This document shows, piece by piece, positions 43,348-52,089 of a stretch of DNA of 64,000 bases; the stretch's first letter is position 1; every line of letters starts with the position of its first letter. The notes beneath the pieces were generated by a model, which saw nothing but the letters and a program-made list of their open reading frames with translations, searched no databases and had not been told where the DNA came from. Origin of the DNA: Lactiplantibacillus plajomi (GTDB lineage Bacteria > Bacillota > Bacilli > Lactobacillales > Lactobacillaceae). The stretch spans positions 1 through 64,000 of the forward strand of contig NZ_BJDZ01000012.1 of the NCBI RefSeq assembly GCF_005405405.1. Direction: 5' to 3'. The position numbers and the translations under genes were made by a program.

Positions 43348-44028
43348 TTATTCGGCGGCACTACCGGTGCGATTATCCATAATCAACAGCACCTTTTGGT
43401 CGGTTCGCTGCCGCGGCGCCCGGTACGTCATTGACTGCTTATTCAGACCACCGTAGATGCGTTTAGTGGTCATGACTACCGGTTTGGCGTGACCGTGCTT
43501 ATCAACTTCTGACCATAACGTTCCCCGGGGAATGACAGCCGCCAGCCCCGCAATCATCGGACGGTAATCGCCACCCCGATTATGGGCAAAGTTCAAAATC
43601 AGGACCGGTTCGTCCTTCAACTTAGTCACGCACCGGCGTAATTGCTGCTGATACTTCTGCGTCTGCGCATCGTCAGTCGAAAAAAACGACGGCACGTTCA
43701 GGACCCGGTAACCGCGAACGGCACTAATCGATGGCGCGTTAATATCTTCGAATTGTTTGGGCGTTGTCGCTACGAACGAGTGCCGGTTACCCTGCTGTAA
43801 AACTTGGTTAAGTTCGCGCACACTTTTAATTTTTTGGCCGTGTTCGGTTTGTTTCATTAACGCCGCCCACCGCTTAGGATGTTCAATAATTCCGGTACGA
43901 TCCATCTTCGTTACGATGGCGGGCGCATCAATGTCCGGCGTTGCCCGCGTCGCCTTATGACACCCAGTTAGCACCAGTAACAAGCTAACTGTGAATAATG
44001 TTAACCCTCGCGATTTAGCTATTAGCAC
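43348..44028 (-). pseudogene. S41 peptidase lipoprotein, 5' part, ends at in-frame TAA
   Basis: From a GTG start (nine bases behind GGGGG) a lipoprotein signal runs to the lipobox LVLTGC. An S41 domain follows, with LNFAHNRGGDYR and the active-site region VLLIMDNRTGSAAE including the catalytic Ser. A TAA directly after SAAE interrupts the gene, and the same frame continues at 43347-43027. The whole would be 333 residues. One base change, for example CAA to TAA, accounts for the stop. The catalytic Ser is upstream of the stop, but the missing 105 residues should abolish folding. Confidence 0.8.
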
Positions 44029-44137
44029 GCCACCTATCCCCCTTTTATCCGTTTCGTTCGGTCGCCAATCAAGCGCACCGCAACGTCCACACCCACAGTA
44101 TACCGGTGTCCCCACTGGCCGCCTACCACGACCTGAA

Positions 44138-44153
44138 TGTTTCACGTGAAACA
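44138..44153. other. parS chromosome-partition site 2
   Basis: TGTTTCACGTGAAACA is identical to the site at 34425-34440 and a perfect parS consensus, 11 kb from dnaA, in the spacer upstream of the S41 remnant. Confidence 0.9.
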
Positions 44154-44160
44154 TTGGCAG

Positions 44161-44193
44161 AAAAAAAGCCGTTACGCAAATGCGCAACGGCTT
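44161..44193 (-). terminator. Terminator of the hydratase gene
   Basis: An 8-bp stem (44166-44173 with 44186-44193) with extra GCG/CGC pairs in the loop, followed on the minus strand by seven U residues. Confidence 0.8.
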
Positions 44194-44200
44194 AACTATT

Positions 44201-45001
44201 TTAATCGTTAGTCATCTCTAATTGAACGCTTCCGAGTTGATGATCAAAATCCGCTTGCCAGTGACCGACCGTTAAATGCGGCGGTAGCACGAACGTACCG
44301 GAAGAGACCCGCTGACCGGCCGTCAGCTGCTTATGCTGACTTGCCAGTTTACCCACTAACCAGTGCAACGATTTTAACGGGTTACCCAGCACTTCGCTGG
44401 CAACCCCGGTTTTCAACGTTTCCCCATCGTGAACCAAGGTACACTTAGGGGTCGCCACGTCCGCAACCGAATCAAAGACGCTGTCGGTATCCCGTTCAGT
44501 GCCGTAAACGACTAGGCCGCCAACCGCGGCATCCGCCACGACTAAGTTCTTAGGTAAATCTGGGAACCAGTCCGAAAAACGCGAATCTGGTAATTCCAGC
44601 GCCGGTGCGACCGTCGTTTTGTGGAACAAATCGGTTAGGCTGTCTTCAGCGGTCAGCGTCTGTTTGGCCTTAAAAACCAGTTCAACTTCTACGAGTGGAT
44701 CCATCAATTGGCTTTGCCGGACCGTGGCCGGGGCCGCTAAGAAATGATCAGCAACCTGCGCCCCGTATAGCGGCGCATCGGCGTCAAACATCTTTTGGGT
44801 CTGTTCACTAGTCAGTGAAACTTTATACCCGCCCAACGGTTGATTCTTGAGCACAGTGAGCGCGGCTTGAACCCGGTAAGCAGCGTCTTCATCCGGTACT
44901 TGGTTGGCTAAGTCGGCCATGTTAAGCGGTTGTTGGTGGCGGTACGCGTCAAAAAGTTGTTGTGCGACTTGGGTTTCGGTTACTGTCATTGTTTTGGTCA
45001 T
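44201..45001 (-). CDS. 2-keto-4-pentenoate hydratase family protein (MhpD/HpcG-like)
   Basis: Enzyme of 266 residues related to 2-oxopent-4-enoate hydratases and 2-oxo-3-hexenedioate decarboxylases of aromatic meta-cleavage. Family segments include GYKVSLTSEQTQKMF, a probable metal-binding VEVELVFKAK, PALELPDSRFSDW and a late GNPLKSLHWL-VSSGTF region. No other meta-cleavage gene is present, as is common for this family in lactobacilli, so the physiological substrate is unknown. The ATG follows GGAGG by eight bases. The upstream region has six ACACATA repeats and a T-box leader further out. Confidence 0.85.
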   Translation of the reverse strand: MTKTMTVTETQVAQQLFDAYRHQQPLNMADLANQVPDEDAAYRVQAALTVLKNQPLGGYKVSLTSEQTQKMFDADAPLYGAQVADHFLAAPATVRQSQLMDPLVEVELVFKAKQTLTAEDSLTDLFHKTTVAPALELPDSRFSDWFPDLPKNLVVADAAVGGLVVYGTERDTDSVFDSVADVATPKCTLVHDGETLKTGVASEVLGNPLKSLHWLVGKLASQHKQLTAGQRVSSGTFVLPPHLTVGHWQADFDHQLGSVQLEMTND

Positions 45002-45017
45002 AAGTGCTACCTCCGTC

Positions 45018-45152
45018 TATGTGTTGGTGTTGGTGTTAGTGCTGTAACTATGTGTGATTGCTATGTGTTAATCGTTTGAGTTGTCCTTAATAATATGTGT
45101 AACGCCTAAAATATGTGTGGCTACGTTCGTAACCGCTAAAATCAATATGTGT
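45018..45152 (-). repeat. Six ACACATA repeats upstream of the hydratase gene
   Basis: On the minus strand, ACACATA occurs at 45018-45024, 45049-45055, 45062-45068, 45094-45100, 45112-45118 and 45146-45152, all in the same orientation. Start-to-start distances are 31, 13, 32, 18 and 34 bases. Most copies extend to ACACATAT or ACACATAG. They fill the space between the small open frame and the hydratase start and may be binding sites for an unknown regulator. Confidence 0.6.
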
Positions 45153-45159
45153 CAGCAAT

Positions 45160-45264
45160 TTACCCTAACGCAACGAGGATGCTGACCCCTCGCCCAAGGT
45201 TAATGCGACTAGCCACCGTTGCCCACTGTTGGTAACTAGCCACCTGAATGTCCGATTTCATCAT
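45160..45264 (-). CDS. Small open frame behind the T-box, 34 codons, possible gene remnant
   Basis: The frame starts at two adjacent ATGs right behind AAAGGTGGTGAGG and ends at a TAA. It begins MMKSDIQVASYQQWATVASR. The good ribosome binding site and position just after the T-box terminator are what one expects of the first structural gene of a T-box operon, but the frame is very short and I recognise no family. It could be the start of a deleted amino-acid gene or a true small peptide. Confidence 0.4.
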   Translation of the reverse strand: MMKSDIQVASYQQWATVASRINLGRGVSILVALG

Positions 45265-45284
45265 CCTCACCACCTTTAATTGAC

Positions 45285-45565
45285 TAAAAAAACGTCCTTC
45301 AACTAACTCTACCGAGTTAATTAAAGGACGTCTGTAACGGGTTACCACCTTTATTCGTGTCAGCTTCGCAGCCAACACCTTAGCACGTACGGCACACTGG
45401 GTGCGATACGCCGGTACACTAATGGGTACCATCCAACGCCTTCTCCAAATCATTTCGGGGCGCAACTCCAAGGTGATCCGCGCTGAGACGTTTTGACTGC
45501 CTTTCACCAACCTGCAGCTCGCTGACTAACGTTTCCAGTGCCGTTCCTCATCACAGTTTTTAATC
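45285..45565 (-). promoter_or_regulatory. T-box riboswitch leader, possibly methionine-specific
   Basis: The minus strand carries typical T-box parts in order: a stem I start (GTGATGAGGAACGG), the distal-loop segment GGTTGGTGAAAGG, the conserved T-box sequence AAAGGTGGTAACCCGTTAC (45334-45352), and an intrinsic terminator with an 18-bp stem (45292-45309 with 45314-45331) and seven U. In the likely specifier loop CCCGAAATGATT, the GAA-NNN-A pattern would put AUG (Met) as specifier; this reading is tentative. No amino-acid gene follows: only a 34-codon frame and the hydratase. Confidence 0.8.
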
Positions 45566-45639
45566 TTAATTTAATTAATGATTAGAGTTTAGCGCCGGTT
45601 TTTACCGATGTCAACCCCAAAATTAAAAAATAATTAGAT

Positions 45640-46125
45640 TTAATTAAAGTGGTGATGAGTTAGTGCGTTTAAGTCAACAAGGGCCACGTATTGCTCCGTG
45701 CGGGTATCCCGCAGCGTGTAATTCGGCGGTACCGCGTCCTCATCAGTTTGTACGATTTCAAAGCCGACCTGGGCGTAGAAATCCAGCGCCGCCTGGTTAG
45801 CAATTACGCATTTCAGCGTCAACGGCGCCGTTGCGTACTGCCGCATTTCCATCAACAAACGCTCGCCAACTTTTAAATGGCGAAAGTCCGGACTAACAAA
45901 TAATAGGTGAATGAAGTTGGCCAGCCGGTATAATGAACAAAAACCGGCGCGCTGGCCATCGATCCACGCCACCAGGACGAATTCACCACGGCTATCCTGG
46001 TCGAAATCTGCCAATTGCGGGTGGCTAACCCACGGAAATTCGCGTTGGCGATCAATTAGGTAAATTTCAGCTAACGCCGCCTGATCCGCCGCCGTCGCTG
46101 GTTTTATCGTCATCTGAGCTGTCAT
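45640..46125 (-). CDS. GNAT-family N-acetyltransferase
   Basis: Acetyltransferase of 161 residues with the GNAT fold: the N-terminal TIKPATAADQAALAEIY, the acetyl-CoA loop region LFVSPDFRHLKVGERLLMEM (motif A), and the C-terminal NQAALDFYAQVGFEIVQ (motif B). The ATG at 46125 follows GGAAGGGTGG. It stands alone; acceptor unknown. Confidence 0.85.
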   Translation of the reverse strand: MTAQMTIKPATAADQAALAEIYLIDRQREFPWVSHPQLADFDQDSRGEFVLVAWIDGQRAGFCSLYRLANFIHLLFVSPDFRHLKVGERLLMEMRQYATAPLTLKCVIANQAALDFYAQVGFEIVQTDEDAVPPNYTLRDTRTEQYVALVDLNALTHHHFN

Positions 46126-46276
46126 CAAACCACCCTTCCTAGCAATTAATTGTTTTCATTATGCCGGTTTCAATCCCCGATTACAACTCGGGATTTTGGA
46201 ACCTGAAAGACGCTAGATTCGGGTATTAACAAGCGTTATAATACAGTATAAATTCTTTCACAAGATGGGAGCCACT

Positions 46277-47149
46277 ATGAAAACCGCAATTGTCACGGAT
46301 AGTGCTAGTTATTTATCGGCAGCCGATATCCAGAAATACAATATCCACGTTGTTCCAATCACGGTCATCTTTGGTAAGCAGACCTACCTCGAAAACGTCG
46401 AGATCACTTCCAAAGAATTTTACGAACGAATGCGCACCGCGCCCGAATTGCCAACAACGACGCAGATCACCCTGGGTCAGATGCAAACAATGTATGATCA
46501 ACTCGCCGATGAGGGCTACGATGCCGTAATCAGCATCCACCTATCTTCCGGGATCACTAGTTTTATCAATAATCTAGAAAGCTTTCTCCCGAACGTCACG
46601 AACATTAAAGTTTACCCGTTCGATTCCAAAATTACCGCGGCCGGTGAGGCTTACATGGTCCTACTCGCCGCCAAACTCGTCGCGGCCGGCTACACTCCCG
46701 AAGAAGTTATTGACCAATTGGTAAAAATTCGGGAAACGACCCAAGTTTTCTTCGTCGTTGACAACCTTAGCCACCTTGTCCGCACCGGGCGCTTATCCAA
46801 CGCTTCCGGATTAGTTGGCAACCTGTTACGCATCAAACCAGTGTTAACCTTTGAAGATGGCAAGATTGTGGCGATTGAAAAAGAACGGACGATGCGCCGC
46901 GCCTACACCGCTATTAAAGCTAAACTGGCCGCGGCGGTGGCCGCCGCCGACTACCCGCTGCGCGTCACCATTGAAAACGGGAATAATCCCAAGCTTCAGG
47001 CCGAATGGACCGCTGACCTAACCGCCAGTTTTCCCGACATTACCATTGATGAAGGTGAAATCGGACCGGTTGTTGGCGTCCACGTTGGCGAAGGCGTGAT
47101 GGGGCTCATTTGGGCCAAGGACTGGGAACGCTGGCCAGTTGAAAAATAA
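46277..47149 (+). CDS. DegV family fatty-acid-binding protein
   Basis: Protein of 290 residues that binds a fatty acid; FakB-type members present it to the FakA kinase for incorporation into phospholipid. Features are TAIVTDSASYLS at the start, the lipid-binding IHLSSGITSFINN, HLVRTGRLSNASGLVGNLLRIKPVL in the middle and the ending GPVVGVHVGEGVMGLIW. I chose the ATG at 46277 behind GGGAG at five bases; an upstream in-frame ATG at 46265 overlaps that site. Monocistronic. Confidence 0.9.
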   Translation: MKTAIVTDSASYLSAADIQKYNIHVVPITVIFGKQTYLENVEITSKEFYERMRTAPELPTTTQITLGQMQTMYDQLADEGYDAVISIHLSSGITSFINNLESFLPNVTNIKVYPFDSKITAAGEAYMVLLAAKLVAAGYTPEEVIDQLVKIRETTQVFFVVDNLSHLVRTGRLSNASGLVGNLLRIKPVLTFEDGKIVAIEKERTMRRAYTAIKAKLAAAVAAADYPLRVTIENGNNPKLQAEWTADLTASFPDITIDEGEIGPVVGVHVGEGVMGLIWAKDWERWPVEK

Positions 47150-47161
47150 CCATTAACTGAT

Positions 47162-47203
47162 AAGGACCGTATTATGAAGCGTTCACTTCATAACACGGCC
47201 CTT
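47162..47203. terminator. Bidirectional terminator between degV and the XRE gene
   Basis: An 18-bp inverted repeat (47162-47179 with 47186-47203), with two positions that pair as G-U in the minus-strand transcript, between convergent stop codons. Confidence 0.7.
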
Positions 47204-47208
47204 TAACG

Positions 47209-47625
47209 TTACTTTTTCTTCGACTTTTTCTTTTTCTTCTTGGCTTTCCGCTTCCCCTTACCGGTTTCCTGAACTTCCTTCGCCAGTAACTTATTGGCCT
47301 TTTTCAGCAACTTGGCCCGCTGCGGTTCGTCGAGTTGCTGCCACAATGCGACTAGTTGTGGATCAACTGGCGGGGTCGCCTCAACGACTGGTTCCACCGG
47401 CAAGGTCGCTGGCGGGGTCGGCTGGTCAGTCAAACCTACCAGCCATTCCGGGTCAACCGCTAACGCTTCTGCCAAAGTGACGACCTTATCGTGCTTCGCC
47501 ACGTACTTTTCACTTAGCCACTGACTGATTGATGAACGGCCAATCCCCGTTTGTTTTGCAAGCTGCGCTGAACTCAGCTCCGCTTGCTGCATTGCCGTCT
47601 TTAATCGTTCTGCAAATACGCCCAT
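47209..47625 (-). CDS. XRE-family regulator with Pro-rich linker and poly-lysine tail
   Basis: Small DNA-binding protein of 138 residues. An N-terminal Cro/CI-type helix-turn-helix (AQLAKQTGIGRSSISQWL) is followed by a Pro/Val-rich linker (~70-95), a short helix (LVALWQQLDEPQRAKLLKKA) and a highly basic tail of mostly Lys (last ~16 residues). The ATG at 47625 follows GGAGGCACCAGC. The lysine tail may add non-specific DNA or RNA binding. Target unknown. Confidence 0.8.
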   Translation of the reverse strand: MGVFAERLKTAMQQAELSSAQLAKQTGIGRSSISQWLSEKYVAKHDKVVTLAEALAVDPEWLVGLTDQPTPPATLPVEPVVEATPPVDPQLVALWQQLDEPQRAKLLKKANKLLAKEVQETGKGKRKAKKKKKKSKKK

Positions 47626-47717
47626 GCTGGTGCCTCCTGTCAATTAATTAGTTTATATTTTAGGCTTGTTCATTGCTAAACACAATAATTGTTTACTTTT
47701 CTGAACAGTTACCGCTC

Positions 47718-47758
47718 AAAAACGGGTGATACGCCATTCCGGTGCATCACCCGTTTTT
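47718..47758 (-). terminator. Terminator of lepB
   Basis: A 13-bp stem (47718-47730 with 47746-47758) immediately after the lepB stop codon, with five U on the distal side. Confidence 0.8.
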
Positions 47759-48343
47759 TTAATAACCCAGACTATTAACGTTATGCCGGCGGGTCGCGTT
47801 CGTATCCCACAGTGGGACTTTAACGACGCCAATCACCTTTTTCGCCGGTACGAAGCCCCAGTAGCGACTATCGTTTGAGACCGACCGGTGATCGCCTAAT
47901 ACAAAGTAACTATTTTTCGGTACTTTGACCGTCTTATCGGCCCATTCATTGCGATTCCCTAACGCGTAGAGGTCCCAGTTGCCAGTCCCCTGTGTTCGTT
48001 CAAACTGACTGATAAACTTTTGCGAAACGACCTTACCATTGACGTAAATCTTACCGTCCTGCGCTTTAACCGTATCCCCGGGCATCCCAATCACCCGCTT
48101 CACGTACTTCACCCCGGTCTTCGCAATCGGATCAACCTTATGGGCGTTGAACACGATCACACTGAGGTGTCGAATCTTTGCCGTTTTAACCACGGCGACC
48201 CGTTCATTATTTTCTAAGTTCGGTTCCATCGAGGGTCCGTCAACCCGAACTAATGTAAATACAAAGTAACGAATAATCGTGGCCACCAGCAGCCCGATGA
48301 CGATCGGAACTACCCAGCTCATGATACTCTTGAACACTCTCAT
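47759..48343 (-). CDS. lepB: Type I signal peptidase
   Basis: Membrane-anchored protease of 194 residues that removes signal peptides from secreted proteins. One N-terminal membrane segment (residues ~9-30) is followed by the catalytic Ser motif VDGPSMEPNL, the Lys motif KYVKRVIGMPGD and the late LGDHRSVSNDSR box. The ATG follows GGGAGCTGCAGAA. It sits downstream of mnmG but behind a separate terminator. Confidence 0.95.
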   Translation of the reverse strand: MRVFKSIMSWVVPIVIGLLVATIIRYFVFTLVRVDGPSMEPNLENNERVAVVKTAKIRHLSVIVFNAHKVDPIAKTGVKYVKRVIGMPGDTVKAQDGKIYVNGKVVSQKFISQFERTQGTGNWDLYALGNRNEWADKTVKVPKNSYFVLGDHRSVSNDSRYWGFVPAKKVIGVVKVPLWDTNATRRHNVNSLGY

Positions 48344-48433
48344 TTCTGCAGCTCCCTAACCGTTAACTTCCCATAATTATAATCCAAACGGCGCCGCTTG
48401 TCTGTGCCGGTCCTTTATTTTTTTACGAAAAAA

Positions 48434-48461
48434 ACGCGCCTGCCAAACTTGGCGGGCGCGT
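48434..48461 (-). terminator. Terminator of the mnmEG operon
   Basis: A 13-bp GC-rich stem (48434-48446 with 48449-48461) followed on the minus strand by seven U, 15 bases beyond the mnmG stop. Confidence 0.85.
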
Positions 48462-48475
48462 CCCGTTTTGCTTCA

Positions 48476-50389
48476 TTAATCTTCAACTTTAGCAATGCGC
48501 CCGCGCTGAATGTAAACACTCAAAATCGCGATATCGGCAGGGTTAACTCCACTGATCCGGGATGCCTGGGCAATCGTCGTTGGTTGAATTTTCTTTAGTT
48601 TTTGGTGGGCTTCGGTTGCGAGTCCGTCGATCGCATAGTAATCGATACGGTCCGGAATCTTCTTGGCTTCCAACTTCTTCAAGTGGTCGACCCGTTCCTC
48701 GGCCTTGGTAATGTAACCCGCGTACTTAATTTGGATTTCAACTTGTTCGATAATGTGTCGTTCTAGCGGTTGCGGCGCTGCCGGAATGAACTTCATCAAA
48801 TCGGCGTAGCGCACTTCCGGCCGCTTCAAGAAGTCGGCTGCTAAGACGCCGTCCTTTAAGATGCCGGAATGGTGGGCTTCTAAGAAACTGTTGACCGCAT
48901 CGTTAGGCTTAATACGGATTTTGCCTAACCGGTCAAGCTCATCCTTGATAGCCTGGCGTTTAGCTTCAAACGCGGCGTAACGGTCATCATCGATCAAGCC
49001 GAGGTCGCGTCCCTTATCGGTCAAGCGTAAATCAGCATTGTCGTGCCGTAAGATCAAGCGGTATTCCGCCCGACTCGTTAATAATCGGTACGGTTCGCTA
49101 GTTCCCTTAGTGACCAAGTCATCGATCATGACCCCAATGTAGGCGTCACTGCGCTTAAGCGTCAGCTGGTCACGGTCTAGGGCCCGCAAACCAGCGTTAA
49201 TGCCGGCGATTAGGCCTTGTCCGGCCGCTTCTTCGTAACCGGACGTCCCGTTAGTTTGCCCCGCCGTGTAAAGGTTCTTCACCAATTTAGTTTCGAGCGT
49301 GGCTTTCAACTGGTAAGGCGATACGACGTCGTATTCGATGGCGTATCCCGGCCGCATCATTTCGGCCTTTTCCAGGCCCGCAATCGAGTGCAGAATGCGT
49401 TGTTGGACTTCTTCGGGCATCGAGGTGGACAAGCCTTGTACGTACCATTCATCCGTATTGCGACCTTCTGGTTCCAAGAAAAGTTGGTGACGCTTCTTGT
49501 CTGCGAAACGGACGATTTTGTCTTCAATCGACGGGCAGTAACGCGGCCCGACCCCTTCGATCACGCCGGTAAACATCGGTGCACGGTCAAGGTTGTCATG
49601 AATAATCTTGTGAGTAGTTTCGTTGGTATACGTCAACCAGCAAGACAGTTGGTGCTTTAAATCGAGGTAGTCCTCGTCCTTAGTTTCAAAGCTAAAGTGG
49701 TGTGGTTCCGGATCACCGGGCTGTTCTTCGGTCACGCCGTAGTCAATGGTATTACCATCAACCCGTGGCGGCGTCCCGGTCTTAAAGCGTTCCAGGTTAA
49801 AGCCAAGGCGTTCCAAATCACCCGAAAGTTTCATCGCCGGTTGGGAGTTGTTCGGACCCGAAGAATACATCAATTCACCAATGATGATTTTCCCACGGGC
49901 GGCCGTCCCGGTCGTCAACACTACGCTCTTGGCGGAGTAGTGGGCGCCGGTATTGGTAATAACCCCCTTGCAGACGCCGTCTTCGACGATCAAGCCGTCG
50001 ACGATTCCCTGGCGTAAGGTCAAGTTGGGTTCGCGTTCGATCGTGTGCTTCATTTCAGCGCTGTAAGCGTGCTTATCGGCCTGTGCCCGCAGTGCCCGGA
50101 CAGCCGGACCCTTCCCGGTATTTAACATCCGCATTTGGACGTAAGTCTTATCGATGTTGCGGCCCATTTCGCCACCCAACGCGTCGATTTCGCGCACAAC
50201 GATCCCCTTCGCCGGGCCACCCACGGACGGGTTGCAAGGCATAAAGGCGACCATGTCTAAGTTAATGGTCATTAATAAGGTCCGGTTTCCCATCCGGGCG
50301 GCGGCTAAGGCCGCTTCTGAGCCGGCGTGGCCGGCACCCACAACGATGACGTCGTAGTCGCGACCCTGATACTGCTTTACTTCTGTCAT
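48476..50389 (-). CDS. mnmG: tRNA uridine-5-carboxymethylaminomethyl modification enzyme MnmG
   Basis: FAD-dependent partner of MnmE in making cmnm5U34 at the wobble base of certain tRNAs. The protein has 637 residues, normal for MnmG/GidA. The FAD-binding [31 protein letters not shown], and GLITGINAGL-type region ([12 protein letters not shown]) are present, and the C-terminal helical domain is complete. The ATG follows GGAGG, 21 bases behind mnmE, in a two-gene operon. Confidence 0.98.
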   Translation of the reverse strand: MTEVKQYQGRDYDVIVVGAGHAGSEAALAAARMGNRTLLMTINLDMVAFMPCNPSVGGPAKGIVVREIDALGGEMGRNIDKTYVQMRMLNTGKGPAVRALRAQADKHAYSAEMKHTIEREPNLTLRQGIVDGLIVEDGVCKGVITNTGAHYSAKSVVLTTGTAARGKIIIGELMYSSGPNNSQPAMKLSGDLERLGFNLERFKTGTPPRVDGNTIDYGVTEEQPGDPEPHHFSFETKDEDYLDLKHQLSCWLTYTNETTHKIIHDNLDRAPMFTGVIEGVGPRYCPSIEDKIVRFADKKRHQLFLEPEGRNTDEWYVQGLSTSMPEEVQQRILHSIAGLEKAEMMRPGYAIEYDVVSPYQLKATLETKLVKNLYTAGQTNGTSGYEEAAGQGLIAGINAGLRALDRDQLTLKRSDAYIGVMIDDLVTKGTSEPYRLLTSRAEYRLILRHDNADLRLTDKGRDLGLIDDDRYAAFEAKRQAIKDELDRLGKIRIKPNDAVNSFLEAHHSGILKDGVLAADFLKRPEVRYADLMKFIPAAPQPLERHIIEQVEIQIKYAGYITKAEERVDHLKKLEAKKIPDRIDYYAIDGLATEAHQKLKKIQPTTIAQASRISGVNPADIAILSVYIQRGRIAKVED

Positions 50390-50410
50390 GATTCTCTTTT
50401 TCCTCCTACA

Positions 50411-51802
50411 CTACTTACCCAAGCAGAACTGGCTAAATAGCTGGTCTAATAATTCATCTTCATAGCTGTCCCCGGTAATTTGACCGAGAAATTCCCAACA
50501 ACGAGTCATATCAATTTGTACGAGGTCGACCGGCATCCCCGCCGCGATCCCCGTCTGAACGTCGCTCAGCGCCTGCTTGGCCTGGTTTAATAACCCAATG
50601 TGGCGGGCGTTCGTGACCATGACGTTATTTTGACTGCTTTCAATGCCTTCGTTGAAGAACATCTTGGCAATCCGCTGTTCCAACTGTTCAACACCGGACT
50701 GTTGCAGGACCGACATGCTTAACACGTCGGCGGGATCAACCAATTGGTCTAGCTGCTTGCGGTCCAACTGGGTCGGTAAATCGGTTTTATTTAAAATCAC
50801 GATCCGCTTCGACTCAGCGGTTTGCTTCAACAATTCCTGGTCTTCGTTGGTTAGCGGCTGGCTGCTATCCAGCACTAACAAGACGAGGTCGGCGGCCCCG
50901 ATCGCCTTGCGACTGCGTTCAACCCCGATTTTTTCGACCTTGTCTTCCGTATCGCGAATGCCGGCCGTATCAACTAACTTCAACGGTACCCCGCGGACGT
51001 TCACGTATTCCTCAATCACGTCCCGAGTCGTTCCGGCTACGTCGGTCACGATGGCCTTATCTTCGTGTAATAAGTGGTTTAGTAAACTCGACTTACCCAC
51101 GTTCGGCCGGCCGATAATTGCCGTTGCCAACCCTTCACGCAGGACTTTCCCCTGCTTAGCGGTTGCCAACAGCTGGTCGATACTTTGTCCGACCTCGACC
51201 GCCTTTTCTTTAAGCATCTTAGTCGTCATCGCTTCGACCGCGTCGTATTCCGGGTAGTCGATGTTGACTTCGACCTGTGCCAATACGTCTAAAATATCTT
51301 GGCGGAGGTGGCGAATGAGTTTCGAGAGGTCCCCGTCCAACTGATTCAACGCAACTTTCATTGATTTATCAGTCTTCGCGCGGATCAGGTCCATGACGGC
51401 TTCCGCCTGTGAAAGGTCCAAGCGACCGTTTAAAAAGGCCCGTTTGGTAAATTCACCCGGTTCGGCCATCCGTGCGCCGTGACTTAAAATCAATTGCAAA
51501 ATTTTGTTGGTCGCCACTAAGCCACCGTGACAGTTGATTTCCACCACGTCTTCACGGGTGTAAGTTTTCGGTGCCCGCATGACCGAAGCCATCACTTCAT
51601 CGACTTCCTGATGGGTGTCCGGGTCAACGATGTGACCGTAGTTAATGGTATGGGACTGAACTTTGCTCAGGTCCTTGCCCTTAAAGATTTGCGCGACAAC
51701 GTTGAACGTCTGGTCACCGCTAATTCGAATAATTGAAATACCACCTTCGCCAGGTGGCGTGGAAATCGCCGCAATCGTATCAAATTCCGTGGTCGTTGGC
51801 AT
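50411..51802 (-). CDS. mnmE: tRNA modification GTPase MnmE
   Basis: GTPase of 463 residues that works with MnmG on wobble uridines. The N-terminal formyl-THF-binding domain begins [22 protein letters not shown]; the G domain is inserted in the helical domain with G1 [10 protein letters not shown]3 DTAGI and G4 NKTD; the C-terminus ends with the CLGK motif whose Cys is needed for activity. Confidence 0.98.
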   Translation of the reverse strand: MPTTTEFDTIAAISTPPGEGGISIIRISGDQTFNVVAQIFKGKDLSKVQSHTINYGHIVDPDTHQEVDEVMASVMRAPKTYTREDVVEINCHGGLVATNKILQLILSHGARMAEPGEFTKRAFLNGRLDLSQAEAVMDLIRAKTDKSMKVALNQLDGDLSKLIRHLRQDILDVLAQVEVNIDYPEYDAVEAMTTKMLKEKAVEVGQSIDQLLATAKQGKVLREGLATAIIGRPNVGKSSLLNHLLHEDKAIVTDVAGTTRDVIEEYVNVRGVPLKLVDTAGIRDTEDKVEKIGVERSRKAIGAADLVLLVLDSSQPLTNEDQELLKQTAESKRIVILNKTDLPTQLDRKQLDQLVDPADVLSMSVLQQSGVEQLEQRIAKMFFNEGIESSQNNVMVTNARHIGLLNQAKQALSDVQTGIAAGMPVDLVQIDMTRCWEFLGQITGDSYEDELLDQLFSQFCLGK

Positions 51803-51951
51803 CTTTCATCATGTCCTTTCTCTAAACATCCGTACGGTGGGGCTCGCCCCACAATTAAGTCAGTAGTGCTGGGAAATTCCCGTCATACCGCCTAATACCA
51901 TACCAAAAAACACTTCTAATTAGTTAACAATATGTCCTAAAAAGCATAAAA

Positions 51952-51996
51952 AAAGCGCCTAGTCCACGCCACCTTAAAGCGTGGATAAAGCACTTT
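51952..51996 (-). terminator. Terminator of jag
   Basis: An 18-bp stem with mismatches (51952-51969 with 51979-51996) and a minus-strand U-run, about 90 bases beyond the jag stop and before mnmE. Confidence 0.75.
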
Positions 51997-52089
51997 GACT
52001 ACTTTATCTAAAAGATAAGAATGATTAATACTTACTATAATAGCTCATTTGACGTTTGTCAAACGCCTGTTTGCGTTCATTTACGCCGA

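Noticed and set aside
45160-45510. 116-codon minus-strand frame over the T-box
   Set aside because: It reads through the T-box stem I, T-box sequence and terminator, which are RNA elements; only the last 34 codons have a ribosome binding site.
50643-51257. 204-codon frame antisense to mnmE
   Set aside because: Long only because of codon bias in mnmE on the other strand; Ser/Thr-rich composition and no family features.
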